Below, in pieces: positions 39,948 through 49,904 of a stretch of 64,000 nt of DNA. The notes beneath the pieces were generated by a model, which was given only the letters and a program-made list of their open reading frames with translations, searched no databases and was not told where the DNA came from. This DNA is from Burkholderia glumae LMG 2196 = ATCC 33617. Lineage in GTDB: Bacteria; Pseudomonadota; Gammaproteobacteria; Burkholderiales; Burkholderiaceae. How positions within the stretch are numbered: position 1 is the stretch's first letter; every line of letters begins with the position of its first letter. The DNA lies in contig NZ_CP009435.1 in assembly GCF_000960995.1 (NCBI RefSeq), forward strand, positions 744,001 through 808,000, given 5' to 3'. The position numbers and the translations under genes were made by a program.

Positions 39948-41240
39948 CTACCCCGCCGGGCCCGCCTCCGGCCAGTCGATATCCCCGCACAGCACGCACA
40001 GCGAATCCGCGATCCGGATCGCGATCGACAGCGTCACGCACGGCAGCGCCTCGTTGATCGACAGGTACGGCCTCGTCACGTGGACGCGCTGCGGCTCGGC
40101 GATCGCCGCGCGGAAATACGGCCGGCGCAGCCAGTTCGCGCCCTGCGCGTCCGACAGCGGCGCGAAGCGCATCTCGTGCAGCGCCCGATCGGCGCGCCGC
40201 ACCACGTTGCTGTCGGCCTGCCGGCCCTGCGCGTCGAGCAGGAAGCAGCGCGCCGCATCGTCGAGCGAGAGGAAGTTCCAGCACACCTCGTCGAGCGATT
40301 CGCCCGCCGAGAGCCGCTCCGCCGCGCGCTCGAAGGCGCGCAGGTACGGCGCGATGCGCTGCGCGTCGCGCCGCTCGCGCGCCTCGGTCTGGCTGCGGTA
40401 GCGCTCGGTCAGCTCGCCGATGCAGGCCGACGCGGTGGCGCCGTCGGCCAGCCCCGGCGCCGGCCGGCCAAAGAAGTAGCCCTGCACGAAATCGGCCTCG
40501 CAGGCGAGCGCGACCTGCGCGTCGTGCTCGGTCTCGATGCCCTCGATCAGCACCAGCTTGCCGGCCTCGTGCAGCAGCGTGACGAGCCCGTGCAGGATCG
40601 CGGTCTGGCCGCTGCGGTGCTGGGCGTGGGACAGCATGATGCGGTCGAGCTTGACGATGTCGGGGTTCAGCTGCCAGATCCGCTCGATGTTCGAATGACC
40701 GGCGCCGAAATCGTCGAGCGCGATCAGGAAGCCGTGCTCGCGAAACGCCTTGACGGCCTCGGCGAGCCGGTCGAGATCGTCGGCGCGCTGCTCCAGCACC
40801 TCGAGCACCACGCGCCGCGGCGAGATGCCCAGCCGCTTCAGGTTCGCGAGCAGCGCGGCGGTCTGGAACTGGTCGGTCAGCACGCCCGGATGGACGTTCA
40901 GGAACAGCCACTCGCGCGCGGCGCCGAGCAGCGAGAAATTCTCGAGATGCAGCGCCTGCGCCAGCCGGTCCACCAGCATCACGTCGCCATGCCGCGCCGC
41001 CTCGCCGAACACGTCCACCGGCGCGACCACGCGGTCGAGCGCATCGTGCGCGCGCAGCAGCCCCTCGTAGCCGACCGCCCGCTGGTGCGACAGGCTGAAG
41101 ATCGGCTGAAACATGCTCGACAGCGACAGGTCGCGATGGCGCGTCGCGACGCGCTCGAAACCGGACGTCACCTCGCGCTCGAAGCGGTATGCCGATCCCG
41201 TCACCGCCACCGGGCGCTCCTGCTGAATCGTCGTCACCAT
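39948..41240 (-). CDS. EAL-domain cyclic-di-GMP phosphodiesterase with C-terminal sensor domain
   Basis: 430 residues. The EAL domain is about 30-270, and all catalytic positions appear present: YEGLLR (variant EAL), FLNVHP (Asn), VLEVLEQ (Glu), IALDDFGAG (Asp-Asp), VKLDR (Lys), EGIETE, ending QGYFFGRPAP. Residues 280-430 resemble a PAS/Cache-like ligand domain (AARCFLLDAQGRQADSNVV, LRRPYFRAAI). Hydrolyses c-di-GMP to pGpG. ATG 41240 is chosen because an upstream extension is not family-like. It lies just 5' of the dead cdiB on the same strand. Confidence 0.88.
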   Translation of the reverse strand: MVTTIQQERPVAVTGSAYRFEREVTSGFERVATRHRDLSLSSMFQPIFSLSHQRAVGYEGLLRAHDALDRVVAPVDVFGEAARHGDVMLVDRLAQALHLENFSLLGAAREWLFLNVHPGVLTDQFQTAALLANLKRLGISPRRVVLEVLEQRADDLDRLAEAVKAFREHGFLIALDDFGAGHSNIERIWQLNPDIVKLDRIMLSHAQHRSGQTAILHGLVTLLHEAGKLVLIEGIETEHDAQVALACEADFVQGYFFGRPAPGLADGATASACIGELTERYRSQTEARERRDAQRIAPYLRAFERAAERLSAGESLDEVCWNFLSLDDAARCFLLDAQGRQADSNVVRRADRALHEMRFAPLSDAQGANWLRRPYFRAAIAEPQRVHVTRPYLSINEALPCVTLSIAIRIADSLCVLCGDIDWPEAGPAG

Positions 41241-41518
41241 TGGGCGACCCTCCTGGCGGTCGGCACCGCGGCCGGCGCTCGACGCAATATCGGTATGCAC
41301 ATCCTCGCACCCTCGTGTTGGCGTTATTTCGCTGCGATTGTCCCGCCAGGGATAAGCAAGCTCCGTGCTCACCGCCAACCCGGCCCGCCGCGCGCGGGCC
41401 GCGCCGCATGCCTGCTGGCGGGGCTCGCTCGCACCAAACCGGTGCGCGGCGGCACGCCGCGCTTCTTCCGCGCGCGCTACACTCGCCCGGTCCCCGTTTT
41501 CAAATCCCCGGCACCTCG

Positions 41519-43192
41519 ATGGAAATCGTCTTCACCGTCCTGATCCTGCTGCTTGCCGTGGCGCTGTCCGGCATCGTGATCCGGCTGCTGCCGTGGCGCC
41601 CGCCGCTGCCGCTGCTGCAGATCGCGTTCGGCGCCGTGCTGGCCTGGCCGCGGCTGAACCTGCACGTCACCTTCGATCCCGAGCTGTTCATGCTGCTGTT
41701 CATTCCGCCGCTGCTGTTCGCGGACGGCTGGCGGATTCCGAAGCGCGAGCTCTACCTCCAGCGGCGCGCGATCCTGATGCTCGCGTTCGGGCTGGTGTTC
41801 ATCACGGTGGTGGCGGTGGGCTACTTCGCGCACTGGCTGATTCCGGAGCTGCCGCTGCCGGTGGCGTTCGCGCTGGCCGCGGTGCTCTCGCCCACCGACG
41901 CGGTGGCGCTGTCGGGCATCGCCGGCCGGGGCAGGATCGCGCCGCAGCTGATGCATATCCTGGAAGGCGAGGCGCTGATGAACGACGCCTCCGGCCTGGT
42001 GGCGCTGAAGTTCGCGATCGCGGCCGCGCTCACCGGCCTGTTCTCGCTGCGCGACGCCTCGATCACCTTCGTGATCGTCGCCTCGGGCGGGCTCGCGGTG
42101 GGCGCGCTGCTGGCCTGGCTGTTCAGCGCGCTCTCCACGCGCTTCTTGAACGCCGCGCAGGAGGGCGACCCGGCGCCGGGCATCGTGATGACGCTGCTGA
42201 TCCCGTTCGCGTCCTACCTGATCGCCGAGCACTTCGGGCTGTCGGGCATTCTGTCGGCGGTGGCGGCCGGGATGATGATGAACTACACGAGCTTCTCGCG
42301 CAGCAGCACGGTGGCCGCGCGGGTGCGCGCCGAGAGCACCTGGTCGATGATCGAGTTCGTGTTCAACGGCATGGTGTTCATCATGCTGGGCCTGCAGATG
42401 CCGCAGATCATCGGCCGCGCGCTGCTGTCGGCGCACCACGAGAGCGACGCGCGGATGCTGGCGATGATCGGCTACGTGATCGCGATGCTGGGCGCGCTCT
42501 ACGCGATCCGCTTCACCTGGATCTGGCTGCTGCGCTCGATCGCGAGCCGCCGCGCGGCGCGGCGCGGCATGCCCGGCGCCTTGCCGGGGTTTCGCACCAT
42601 CTCGCTGATGACGGTGGGTGGCGTGCGCGGCGCGGTCACGCTGGCCGGCGTGCTGTCGCTGCCGGTCGCGCTCGGCAACGGCACGCCGCTGGCCGGCCGC
42701 GACACGGCGATCTTCGTCGCCTCGGGGGTGATCCTCGGCTCGCTGCTGGTGGCCGTGGTCGGGCTGCCGCTGCTGCTGCGCGGGATGCGCACCGTCCCGC
42801 ATCCGCATGCGCACGAGGAGCGCGCGGCGCGCGCGGCGGCCGCGCAGGCCGCGATCCGCGCGATCGACGCGACCCACGACACGCTGACCGCCGATCTCGA
42901 CGAGGCCGACGCCGCGCGCTGCGCCGACATCACCGCGCGCGTGATGGATCGATACCGGCGCCGCCTGGTGGCGCTCGACGACGGCGAGGACGCCGCCACG
43001 CTGCGCGCGGAGGCCAAGCAGGCCGAGCGCATGGAGCTGCAGATGAAGATCGCGGCGGTGCGCGCCGAACGCGCGGCGCTGTACCGGATGCGCACCGAAC
43101 AGAAGATCAACGACGTGACGCTCGCCAAGCTGATGCGCGAGGTCGATCTGTCGGAGACGGCCCTGTCCACGCGCAAGAAAGGGCTCGTCTGA
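41519..43192 (+). CDS. CPA1-family Na+/H+ antiporter
   Basis: 557 residues with about 12 hydrophobic segments in the first 430. Transport-site motifs LSPTDAVALSGIAGRG and EGEALMNDASGLV (the Asn-Asp pair), and GGVRGAVTLAG in the second half. The cytosolic C-terminal helical tail (about 430-557) is rich in Arg/Glu/Ala. Exchanges Na+ (or K+) for H+ at the inner membrane. Divergent from the EAL gene, convergent with the indolepyruvate oxidoreductase. Confidence 0.92.
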   Translation: MEIVFTVLILLLAVALSGIVIRLLPWRPPLPLLQIAFGAVLAWPRLNLHVTFDPELFMLLFIPPLLFADGWRIPKRELYLQRRAILMLAFGLVFITVVAVGYFAHWLIPELPLPVAFALAAVLSPTDAVALSGIAGRGRIAPQLMHILEGEALMNDASGLVALKFAIAAALTGLFSLRDASITFVIVASGGLAVGALLAWLFSALSTRFLNAAQEGDPAPGIVMTLLIPFASYLIAEHFGLSGILSAVAAGMMMNYTSFSRSSTVAARVRAESTWSMIEFVFNGMVFIMLGLQMPQIIGRALLSAHHESDARMLAMIGYVIAMLGALYAIRFTWIWLLRSIASRRAARRGMPGALPGFRTISLMTVGGVRGAVTLAGVLSLPVALGNGTPLAGRDTAIFVASGVILGSLLVAVVGLPLLLRGMRTVPHPHAHEERAARAAAAQAAIRAIDATHDTLTADLDEADAARCADITARVMDRYRRRLVALDDGEDAATLRAEAKQAERMELQMKIAAVRAERAALYRMRTEQKINDVTLAKLMREVDLSETALSTRKKGLV

Positions 43193-43276
43193 GCGCCGAG
43201 AGGCCGGGATGCGGCGGCGGCGGGCGGCGCAGCCGCGCACGCCGCCCCGCCCGCCCTCGCGCCGCTCCCGCCCGCC

Positions 43277-46200
43277 TTACTTCGCGACCACCACCGGGAT
43301 CCCGCGCAGCGCGCCGGCACCCTTGATCGACTCGATCGCCCGCGCCACCGCCGCGCTGGTCGCCGCGCTCACGCCGGCGCGCAGCGCGAGCGGCTGCTCG
43401 GCGCGCTTCATCGCGGCCACGCTCGCGAGCTTCACGGCGCCGTAGCCGCGCACGCGGGCCGGCAGCGCCGCGAGCGCGGCCACCAGGTCGGCGTTGTGCG
43501 CGTCCATCACCTCGAACGCGCGCGTCATGGTGGCCTCGTAATCGTCGGCGAGCGCGCGCTCCATGCGGCGCTCCTCGGTGCGGCCGAACGGGTCGAGCGG
43601 CGTGCCGCGCAGCGCGCGCAGGCGCGCCAGCACGCCGAGCACCGGCCAGATCCAGCCGCCGAAGCGCCGCTTCCTCGGCCGCCCGCCCGGGTCCGCCCTG
43701 GCGATGGCGGGCGGCGCCAGGTGGAAGCTCACGCGGTAGTCGCGCCCGGCCACGCCGTCGAACTGCGCGGCCAGTGCCGCGCGAAACGTGCCGTCGCTAT
43801 AGAGCCGCGCGACCTCGTATTCGTCCTTCACCGCGAGCAGCTTGTGGAACGTGGTGGCCACCGCCTCGGCCACGCGCGCGTCGCCGGTGGCGCGCGCCGC
43901 CTCCACCAGCGCGCGGTAGCGCGCGACGTAGCGCGGCCCGCCGTAGGCGGCCAGGCGCGCGGCGCGATCCTCCACCAGTTGGTCGAGCGAGCGCGGCGCC
44001 GGCTCGGCCGCGGCCGGCGCCGCGTGCTGCGCGCGCCAGAGCGCCTCGAGCGCGGCCGGGTCGCCCGCGGCCATGCGCCCGATCGCGAACGCGAGGCGAT
44101 TGGCCGGCACCGCCACGCCGTTCAGCTCGATCGCGCGCATCAGCGCCGCGTGCGAGACCGGCACCAGCCCCTGCTGCCAGGCGAAGCCGAGCATCAGGAT
44201 GTTCGCGCCGATGGTGTCGCCGAGGAACCTGGCCGCGAGCGCCTGCGCGTCGCAATCGGTCACGAACGCAGCACCGGCCGCGTGGCGCATCTTGTCGAGC
44301 AGCGCGTCGGCGTGCAGGCTCGCGTCCGGATCGCGCACGAACGACGCGTTCGGAATCGGGTGGGTATTGACCACCACGCGCGTGCGGGCATGGCGCACCG
44401 TCTGCAGCGCGTCGGCGCTGGCGCCCACCACCATGTCGCAGGCGAGCAGCACGTCGGCCTGCTGCGTGTCGATGCGCACCTGGTTGAGCCACTCGTCGCG
44501 CGCGGCGATCCGCACGTACGAGAGCACCGCGCCGCCCTTCTGCGCGAAGCCCATGAAATCGAGCACCGACGCGCTGTGGCCTTCCAGATGCGCGGCCATG
44601 CTGATCAGCGCGCCCACCGTGACCACGCCGGTGCCGCCCACGCCCGTGACCAGCAGGTCGTAGGGCGCCGCCGCAAGCCGCGCGGCCGGCACCGGCAGCG
44701 CCGCCACGCGCGCGGCCAGCGCGGCCTCGTCGAACCCGAAGCCGGCCGCCTTCTTCAGCGCCGCGCCCTCCACCGTCACGAAGCTCGGGCAGAAGCCGTT
44801 CACGCACGAGTAATCCTTGTTGCACGACGACTGGTCGATGCGGCGCTTGCGGCCCAGCTCGGTCTCGACCGGCTCGACCGACAGGCAGTTGGACTGCACG
44901 CCGCAGTCGCCGCAGCCCTCGCAGACGGCCTCGTTGATGAAGGCGCGCTTCGGCGGATCGGGATACTCGCCCTTCTTGCGGCGGCGCCGCTTCTCGGCCG
45001 CGCAGGTCTGGTCGTAGATCAGCACCGTCACGCCGTCGGTGTCGCGCAGCTCGCGCTGCACGGCGTCGAGTTCGTCGCGATGATGGAAGGTGGTGCCCTT
45101 CGGGAACTGGTCGCGATGGCCGTCGTACTTCTGCGGCTCGTCGGACACCACCACGAAGCGCGACACGCCCTCGGCCTCCACCTGCCGCGCGATCTGCGGC
45201 ACCGACAGGCTGCCGTCCACCGGCTGGCCGCCCGTCATCGCCACCGCGTCGTTGTAGAGGATCTTGTAGGTGAGCGTCGCGCGCGCGGCCACCGCCTGGC
45301 GGATCGCGAGAATGCCCGAATGAAAGTAGGTGCCGTCGCCGAGGTTCTGGAACACGTGGCGCGTGTTGGTGAACATCGCATGCGCGGCCCAGTCCACGCC
45401 CTCGCCGCCCATCTGGATCAGGCCGGTGGTGTCGCGCTCCATCCACGAGGCCATGAAGTGGCAGCCGATCCCGGCCTGCGCGACCGACCCCTCGGGCACC
45501 TTCGTCGAGGTGTTGTGCGGGCAGCCCGAGCAGAAATACGGCGTGCGCCTGACCGCGTCGGCCGCGTTGGAAAGCATCTCCGGCGCGATCAGCTCGCCCA
45601 CGCGCTCGCGCCGGTCCAGCGCCGGACGGTGGCGCGCGAGCCAGGCCGCGAACACCGGCAGCACGCGCGAGGGGCGCAGTTCGCCGAGCGCCGACAGCAG
45701 CGGCGCGCCGTGTTCGTCGTGCTTGCCGAACACGCGCGGGCGCGCGCCCGCGGTGCGGTTGTAGAGATGATCCTTGATCTGCTGCTCGATCACCGGCCCC
45801 TTCTCCTCGATCACGAGCACTTCGTCCAGGCCCTCGACGAACGTGTCGAGGCGCGTGGTCTCGAGCGGGAACGACAGGCCGACCTTGTAGATGCGCACGC
45901 CGGCCGCGTCGAGATCGGCCACCGTCAGGTCGAGCCGGCGCAGCGCTTCCATCAGGTCCAGATGCGCCTTGCCGCAGGTGACGATGCCGATGCTGGCGTG
46001 CTCGCTGCGCGCGATCCAGCGATCGATGCTGTTGGCGCGCGCGAAGTGGCGCACCGCGTCGAGCTTGGCCGCGAGCCGCGCCTCGATGCTCAGGCTCGGC
46101 AAATCGGGCCAGCGGTTGTGCAGGCCGCCCGCCGGCGCGACGAAGCCTTCCGGCGCGGGCCACTCGGTGGCGAGCGCGTCGAGGTCGACGGTCGAGCCCG

Positions 46201-46852
46201 ACTCCACCGTCTCCGAGATCGCCTTGAAGCCGACCCAGGCGCCCGAGAAGCGCGACAGCGCCCAGCCGTACAGGCCGAACTCGAGCATGTCGGCGATGTT
46301 CGACGGATTCACGATCGGCATCTGCCAGCCGATCATCGAGAAGTCGCTCTGGTGCGGCATCGACGACGACACGCAGCCGTGGTCGTCGCCGGCCACCACC
46401 AGCACGCCGCCGTGCGGCGACGCCCCATAGGCGTTGCCGTGCTTGAGCGCGTCGGCCGCGCGATCGACGCCCGGCCCCTTGCCGTACCACATCGCGAACA
46501 CGCCTTCGACGGTACGCTCCGGGTCCGCCTCCACGCGCTGCGTGCCGAGCACCGCGGTGCCGCCCAGCTCCTCGTTGATCGCGGGCAGGAAGCGCACGCG
46601 GCTCGCGTCGAGCAGCTTCTTGGCCTTCCACATCTGCTGATCGACCATGCCGAGCGGCGAGCCGCGGTAGCCGCTGACGAAGCCGGCCGAATCGACGCCG
46701 CGCGCCGCGTCGAGCGCGCGCTGCATCAGCAGCAGGCGCACCAGCGCCTGGGTGCCGGTCAGGAACACGCGGCCGCGCGTGGCGGTGAGGTTGTCGGCGA
46801 GGCGGTAGTCGGCCAGCGGCGGGGAGCCGTCGATCGGCAGGCGGGCGGTCAT
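43277..46852 (-). CDS. indolepyruvate ferredoxin oxidoreductase family protein (fused)
   Basis: 1191 residues, a single-chain fusion of the alpha, beta and gamma parts of 2-ketoacid:acceptor oxidoreductases, as in many proteobacteria. The N-terminal TPP/pyrimidine half (GFVSGYRGSPLGMVDQQMW, FAMWYGKGPGVDRA) is followed by the PP half (GEGVDWAAHAMFTN), a 4Fe-4S region (CEGCGDCGVQSNC), and the gamma domain (VTGVGGTGVVTVGALI). Decarboxylates aryl or branched 2-ketoacids to acyl-CoA. Start ATG 46852 (MTARLPID); a far longer upstream extension of the frame is antisense to the sulfate-binding gene and is rejected. Confidence 0.92.
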   Translation of the reverse strand: MTARLPIDGSPPLADYRLADNLTATRGRVFLTGTQALVRLLLMQRALDAARGVDSAGFVSGYRGSPLGMVDQQMWKAKKLLDASRVRFLPAINEELGGTAVLGTQRVEADPERTVEGVFAMWYGKGPGVDRAADALKHGNAYGASPHGGVLVVAGDDHGCVSSSMPHQSDFSMIGWQMPIVNPSNIADMLEFGLYGWALSRFSGAWVGFKAISETVESGSTVDLDALATEWPAPEGFVAPAGGLHNRWPDLPSLSIEARLAAKLDAVRHFARANSIDRWIARSEHASIGIVTCGKAHLDLMEALRRLDLTVADLDAAGVRIYKVGLSFPLETTRLDTFVEGLDEVLVIEEKGPVIEQQIKDHLYNRTAGARPRVFGKHDEHGAPLLSALGELRPSRVLPVFAAWLARHRPALDRRERVGELIAPEMLSNAADAVRRTPYFCSGCPHNTSTKVPEGSVAQAGIGCHFMASWMERDTTGLIQMGGEGVDWAAHAMFTNTRHVFQNLGDGTYFHSGILAIRQAVAARATLTYKILYNDAVAMTGGQPVDGSLSVPQIARQVEAEGVSRFVVVSDEPQKYDGHRDQFPKGTTFHHRDELDAVQRELRDTDGVTVLIYDQTCAAEKRRRRKKGEYPDPPKRAFINEAVCEGCGDCGVQSNCLSVEPVETELGRKRRIDQSSCNKDYSCVNGFCPSFVTVEGAALKKAAGFGFDEAALAARVAALPVPAARLAAAPYDLLVTGVGGTGVVTVGALISMAAHLEGHSASVLDFMGFAQKGGAVLSYVRIAARDEWLNQVRIDTQQADVLLACDMVVGASADALQTVRHARTRVVVNTHPIPNASFVRDPDASLHADALLDKMRHAAGAAFVTDCDAQALAARFLGDTIGANILMLGFAWQQGLVPVSHAALMRAIELNGVAVPANRLAFAIGRMAAGDPAALEALWRAQHAAPAAAEPAPRSLDQLVEDRAARLAAYGGPRYVARYRALVEAARATGDARVAEAVATTFHKLLAVKDEYEVARLYSDGTFRAALAAQFDGVAGRDYRVSFHLAPPAIARADPGGRPRKRRFGGWIWPVLGVLARLRALRGTPLDPFGRTEERRMERALADDYEATMTRAFEVMDAHNADLVAALAALPARVRGYGAVKLASVAAMKRAEQPLALRAGVSAATSAAVARAIESIKGAGALRGIPVVVAK

Positions 46853-47160
46853 GGGCGTGTCTCCAGGGCGTATCGGGGTTCGGATTCGAAGCGAAATCGC
46901 GAGCCGCCTGTCAGCTGCGGCTGTTTTTTGGCTATTTTTCGCCCGATGACGGAGTGGAATTTTTCTGTTCTCGCCGCGAAGCCGGGGATCGGAGAAGATT
47001 TCCGATGTTTTGCGCGCCGGATGAGGAGGATTTTGCCGGCAGCCCCGATGGGGCCCTGGCGGCGGGCCGCGCGGGCGGCGCCGTGCTGGGGGGGGCGAGA
47101 CCGGCGGCGCCCGCCCGCCGGGGGGCGAAACGGTCCCGATTCCTGATGGCCCGCGCGCGG
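46853..47160. other. 308-bp gap, promoter side of the indolepyruvate oxidoreductase
   Basis: AT-richer from 46860 to 47010 with several T-runs, as expected for a promoter. No Lrp/AsnC-type regulator gene or clear operator was found. Confidence 0.45.
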
Positions 47161-48180
47161 CTACTTCCGGTCGACGATGATCCGGTCGAACGTGCCGCCG
47201 TCCGCGAAATGCGTCTTCTGCACGGTGTCCCAACTGCCGAACACCTGCTCGACGCTGAACGTCTTCAGCGGCTTGAACTCCGCCGCATGCTGCTTCAGCA
47301 CGCCCGCATCGCGCGGGCGCAGATGATGTTTCGCGATGATCTCCTGCCCGGCCGGCGAATACAGGTAATCGAGGTAGGCCTGCGCCACCTTGCGCGTGCC
47401 CTTCTTGTCGACCACCTTGTCGACCAGCGCCACCGGCGGCTCGGCCAGGATGCTGGTGGACGGATAGACGGCATCGAACTGCCCGCCCGCGCTGCCGGCG
47501 TCCATCAGCGCCACCTCGTTCTCGAAGGTCACCAGCACGTCGCCGATGCCGCGCTGCGTGAAGGTGGTGGTCGCGCCGCGGCCGCCCGCGTCGAGCACCG
47601 GCACGTTGCGGAAGATCGCCTTCTCGAAGCCGAGCGCCTGCTCGTCGCTCGCGCCCTTGAGCTTCTGGTAGCCCCACGCGGCCAGATACGCGTAGCGGCC
47701 GTTGCCCGAGGTCTTCGGGTTCGCGATCACCACCTGCACGCCGGGCCGGGCCAGATCGCTCCAGTCGTGAATCTGCTTCGGATTGCCGTGGCGCACCAGG
47801 AACACCATCGTGGTGGAATACGGCGAGCTGTTGTCGGGCAGCCGCCGGCGCCAGTCCTTCGGCAGCAGATGGCCGCGCTCGGCGAGCAGATCGATGTCGT
47901 TCGGCTGGTTCATCGTCACCACGTCGGCCTGCAGGCCCTGCAGCACCGACAGCGCCTGCGCGCTCGACGCGCCGTGCGACTGGCGCACCGAGACGGTCTC
48001 GCCGCTGCGCTGCTTCCAGGCCGCCACGAAGCCCGCGTCGATGTCCTTGTAGAGCTCGCGCGTCACGTCGTAGGACACGTTGAGCAGCGCGGTGTCCGCC
48101 TGCACGGCCGGCGCCGCCGCGACGAGCGCCGCCGCCGCGCCCGCGATCAGCCAGCGGCCGATCCGTTGCGTCTGAGTCAT
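47161..48180 (-). CDS. sulfate/thiosulfate-binding periplasmic protein
   Basis: 339 residues with a signal peptide (about 1-28). Sulfate-binding fold of the Sbp/CysP type: LLNVSYDVTRELYKDI, SHGASSAQALSVLQGL, PKTSGNGRYAYLAAWGY, TFTQRGIGDVLVTFENE. Captures sulfate for the CysTWA importer, which is not encoded nearby, so this is a stand-alone copy. Divergent from the GH64 gene. Confidence 0.93.
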   Translation of the reverse strand: MTQTQRIGRWLIAGAAAALVAAAPAVQADTALLNVSYDVTRELYKDIDAGFVAAWKQRSGETVSVRQSHGASSAQALSVLQGLQADVVTMNQPNDIDLLAERGHLLPKDWRRRLPDNSSPYSTTMVFLVRHGNPKQIHDWSDLARPGVQVVIANPKTSGNGRYAYLAAWGYQKLKGASDEQALGFEKAIFRNVPVLDAGGRGATTTFTQRGIGDVLVTFENEVALMDAGSAGGQFDAVYPSTSILAEPPVALVDKVVDKKGTRKVAQAYLDYLYSPAGQEIIAKHHLRPRDAGVLKQHAAEFKPLKTFSVEQVFGSWDTVQKTHFADGGTFDRIIVDRK

Positions 48181-48659
48181 CGAATCCCCTGTGTGTGTGG
48201 TCCGTCGGATGTCAGGTATTGGTAAGCGGCGATTGTAGCGAGCACGGCACGCCGTCCCTACGATTCAATCGTGTTGAGATCACAACCAAAAGTCATTTGC
48301 CGCCCCGCGCGGGCCGTGCGCCTCGCTCCCGCACACCGCGCCCGCGGCGGCATGCCTGCCGCCAATCGATATCGCGGCGGCCTTTTCATTTCGATTCCGC
48401 CAAAGGTTTGACAACGGCTTTGCCGCCATGCTCAGATCGATTCGAACCGAATGCGTCGCTATCAGGATTCAGCTTTTGTTTTATTTCGGTGGCCAATTAC
48501 CGAATTCATTGCGTATCGACGCTTGGCCAGGGCCCCACGGCGAGCCGGCGCATCCGGCCGCGCCGCCAGGTTTTCGTCCAACAGCGCCAACGCAAGGGCT
48601 GGCCGCCCGGGACATTTCCATCGCGCCCGACGCGGTCGAATAAACTTGGAGAAAAAGAA
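48181..48659. other. 479-bp divergent gap, sbp / GH64 glucanase
   Basis: AT-richer than its surroundings. It holds a TTGACA at 48408-48413 (plus strand) without a good -10. Two overlapping short ORFs (48428-48643, 48451-48663) have no recognisable features. Regulation of a secreted glucanase likely acts here. Confidence 0.45.
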
Positions 48660-49892
48660 ATGAGACAAAGGCAATTCCCATCGCTGGCCGGCATATCGAT
48701 AAGAATTCTCGCCTCGGCAAGCTTGATCGTCATGCACGCCGGCGCGCAGGCGGCATCGGCCGGGCCGGCGGCGCCGGCGGCCTTTCCGGCCTCGGGCACC
48801 ACGCTCAATCTCGTCAACGGCACCCACGGCGCCTACCCGGACAGTCGGGTGTACTGGACGCTGGTGGGCATGGACCCGGCCAACCACAACCGCTACGTGC
48901 ACGTCGACTGCGCGGGCACGCTGGTGCCGATGAGCGCCGCCGACGACGCCCAGCAAACCAAGAACGGCATCGGCTACGCGAACTACTCGAACGCGCTGTC
49001 GCAATGCAAGTCGATCACGATCCCGGCCATCAGCTCGGCGCGGCTCTACCTGACGGTGGGCAGCACGCTGTACCTGCAGGCGGTGGGCAATCCGGTCACC
49101 GGCTACACCGGCCCCAACCTCGAGAATCCGGCCGATCCGAACATCGACGTGACGTTCGATTTCATCGAGTTCGACACCAATGCCGCGAACTTCTTCGGCA
49201 ACACCACGCGCGTCGACCAGTTCGGCTTGCCGCTCGAGCTGCGCCTGCAGGGACAGGGCGGCTACGACCAGACGGTGGGGGAAACCGAAACGCGCGCGGC
49301 GCTGTTCCAGGCCTACCGGCAGCAGGTGCCGACGCCGTTCCAGGGCCTCGTGCAGGCGCCGTACCGGATCGTCGCGCCCGCGCACGGCAGCTTCAAGCCG
49401 GGCGGCGCCAACGCGACCTATCTCGACAGCTACATCCAGTCGATCTGGAATCTCTACAGCAGCCGGACGCTCACCTTCACCGACGCGCAGGGCACCTTCA
49501 CGGGCCGCGTCGTGAACGGCCAATTCCGGTTCACCGACGGCCAGGGCACGTACTACGTCAACCGCATGCCGACCACCCAGGAAGTGCTGCTCGGCAACGG
49601 CCCGCTCAACGACGCCACCAACGCCGCGCCGGGCCTGCCCACCGCCAAGCAGCTGCAGATCCAGGCGCAGCTCTGCGCGGCGCTGAACCGGCACGTGGCG
49701 GAAAATCCCGCGCTCTGGAGCAGCGCCGGCTCGTTCTACGCCTCGCAGCCGACCAACTCGTATTCGCAGTTCTGGCATGCGCACGCCATCAACCATCTCA
49801 GCTACGGATTCTCCTACGACGACGTGAGCGGATTCAGCGCGTCGCTGGTGGCCACCAATCCGACCGTCGCCACGATCACGGTGGGCTGGTAA
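48660..49892 (+). CDS. secreted GH64 beta-1,3-glucanase
   Basis: 410 residues with a signal peptide (cleavage near AQA, about residue 31). Glycoside hydrolase family 64 pattern: VNGTHGAYPDSRVYWTLVG, YVHVDCAGTLVPM, GYTGPNLENPADPNID. The two carboxylates used in the family's inverting mechanism appear as Glu in FIEFD and Asp in RVDQFG, 16 residues apart as in the Streptomyces laminaripentaose-producing enzyme. ATG 48660 is preceded by a GGAG Shine-Dalgarno. Likely digests fungal cell-wall beta-1,3-glucan. Confidence 0.9.
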   Translation: MRQRQFPSLAGISIRILASASLIVMHAGAQAASAGPAAPAAFPASGTTLNLVNGTHGAYPDSRVYWTLVGMDPANHNRYVHVDCAGTLVPMSAADDAQQTKNGIGYANYSNALSQCKSITIPAISSARLYLTVGSTLYLQAVGNPVTGYTGPNLENPADPNIDVTFDFIEFDTNAANFFGNTTRVDQFGLPLELRLQGQGGYDQTVGETETRAALFQAYRQQVPTPFQGLVQAPYRIVAPAHGSFKPGGANATYLDSYIQSIWNLYSSRTLTFTDAQGTFTGRVVNGQFRFTDGQGTYYVNRMPTTQEVLLGNGPLNDATNAAPGLPTAKQLQIQAQLCAALNRHVAENPALWSSAGSFYASQPTNSYSQFWHAHAINHLSYGFSYDDVSGFSASLVATNPTVATITVGW

Positions 49893-49904
49893 GCCGGCGC
49901 CGCG

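Noticed and set aside
38521..41409. 962-codon minus-strand ORF as one protein
   Set aside because: It merges three things: antisense of the EAL gene region, truncated cdiB from ATG 39855, and a cdiA fragment after the deletion scar. Only the cdiB part has a real start.
46853..47677. 5' extension of the indolepyruvate oxidoreductase frame
   Set aside because: This part is antisense-frame Arg/Gly-rich sequence overlapping the sulfate-binding protein; the family N-terminus begins at 46852.
48428..48663. Two short overlapping ORFs upstream of the GH64 gene
   Set aside because: No Shine-Dalgarno, no domain-like composition; they lie in the promoter region of the glucanase gene.
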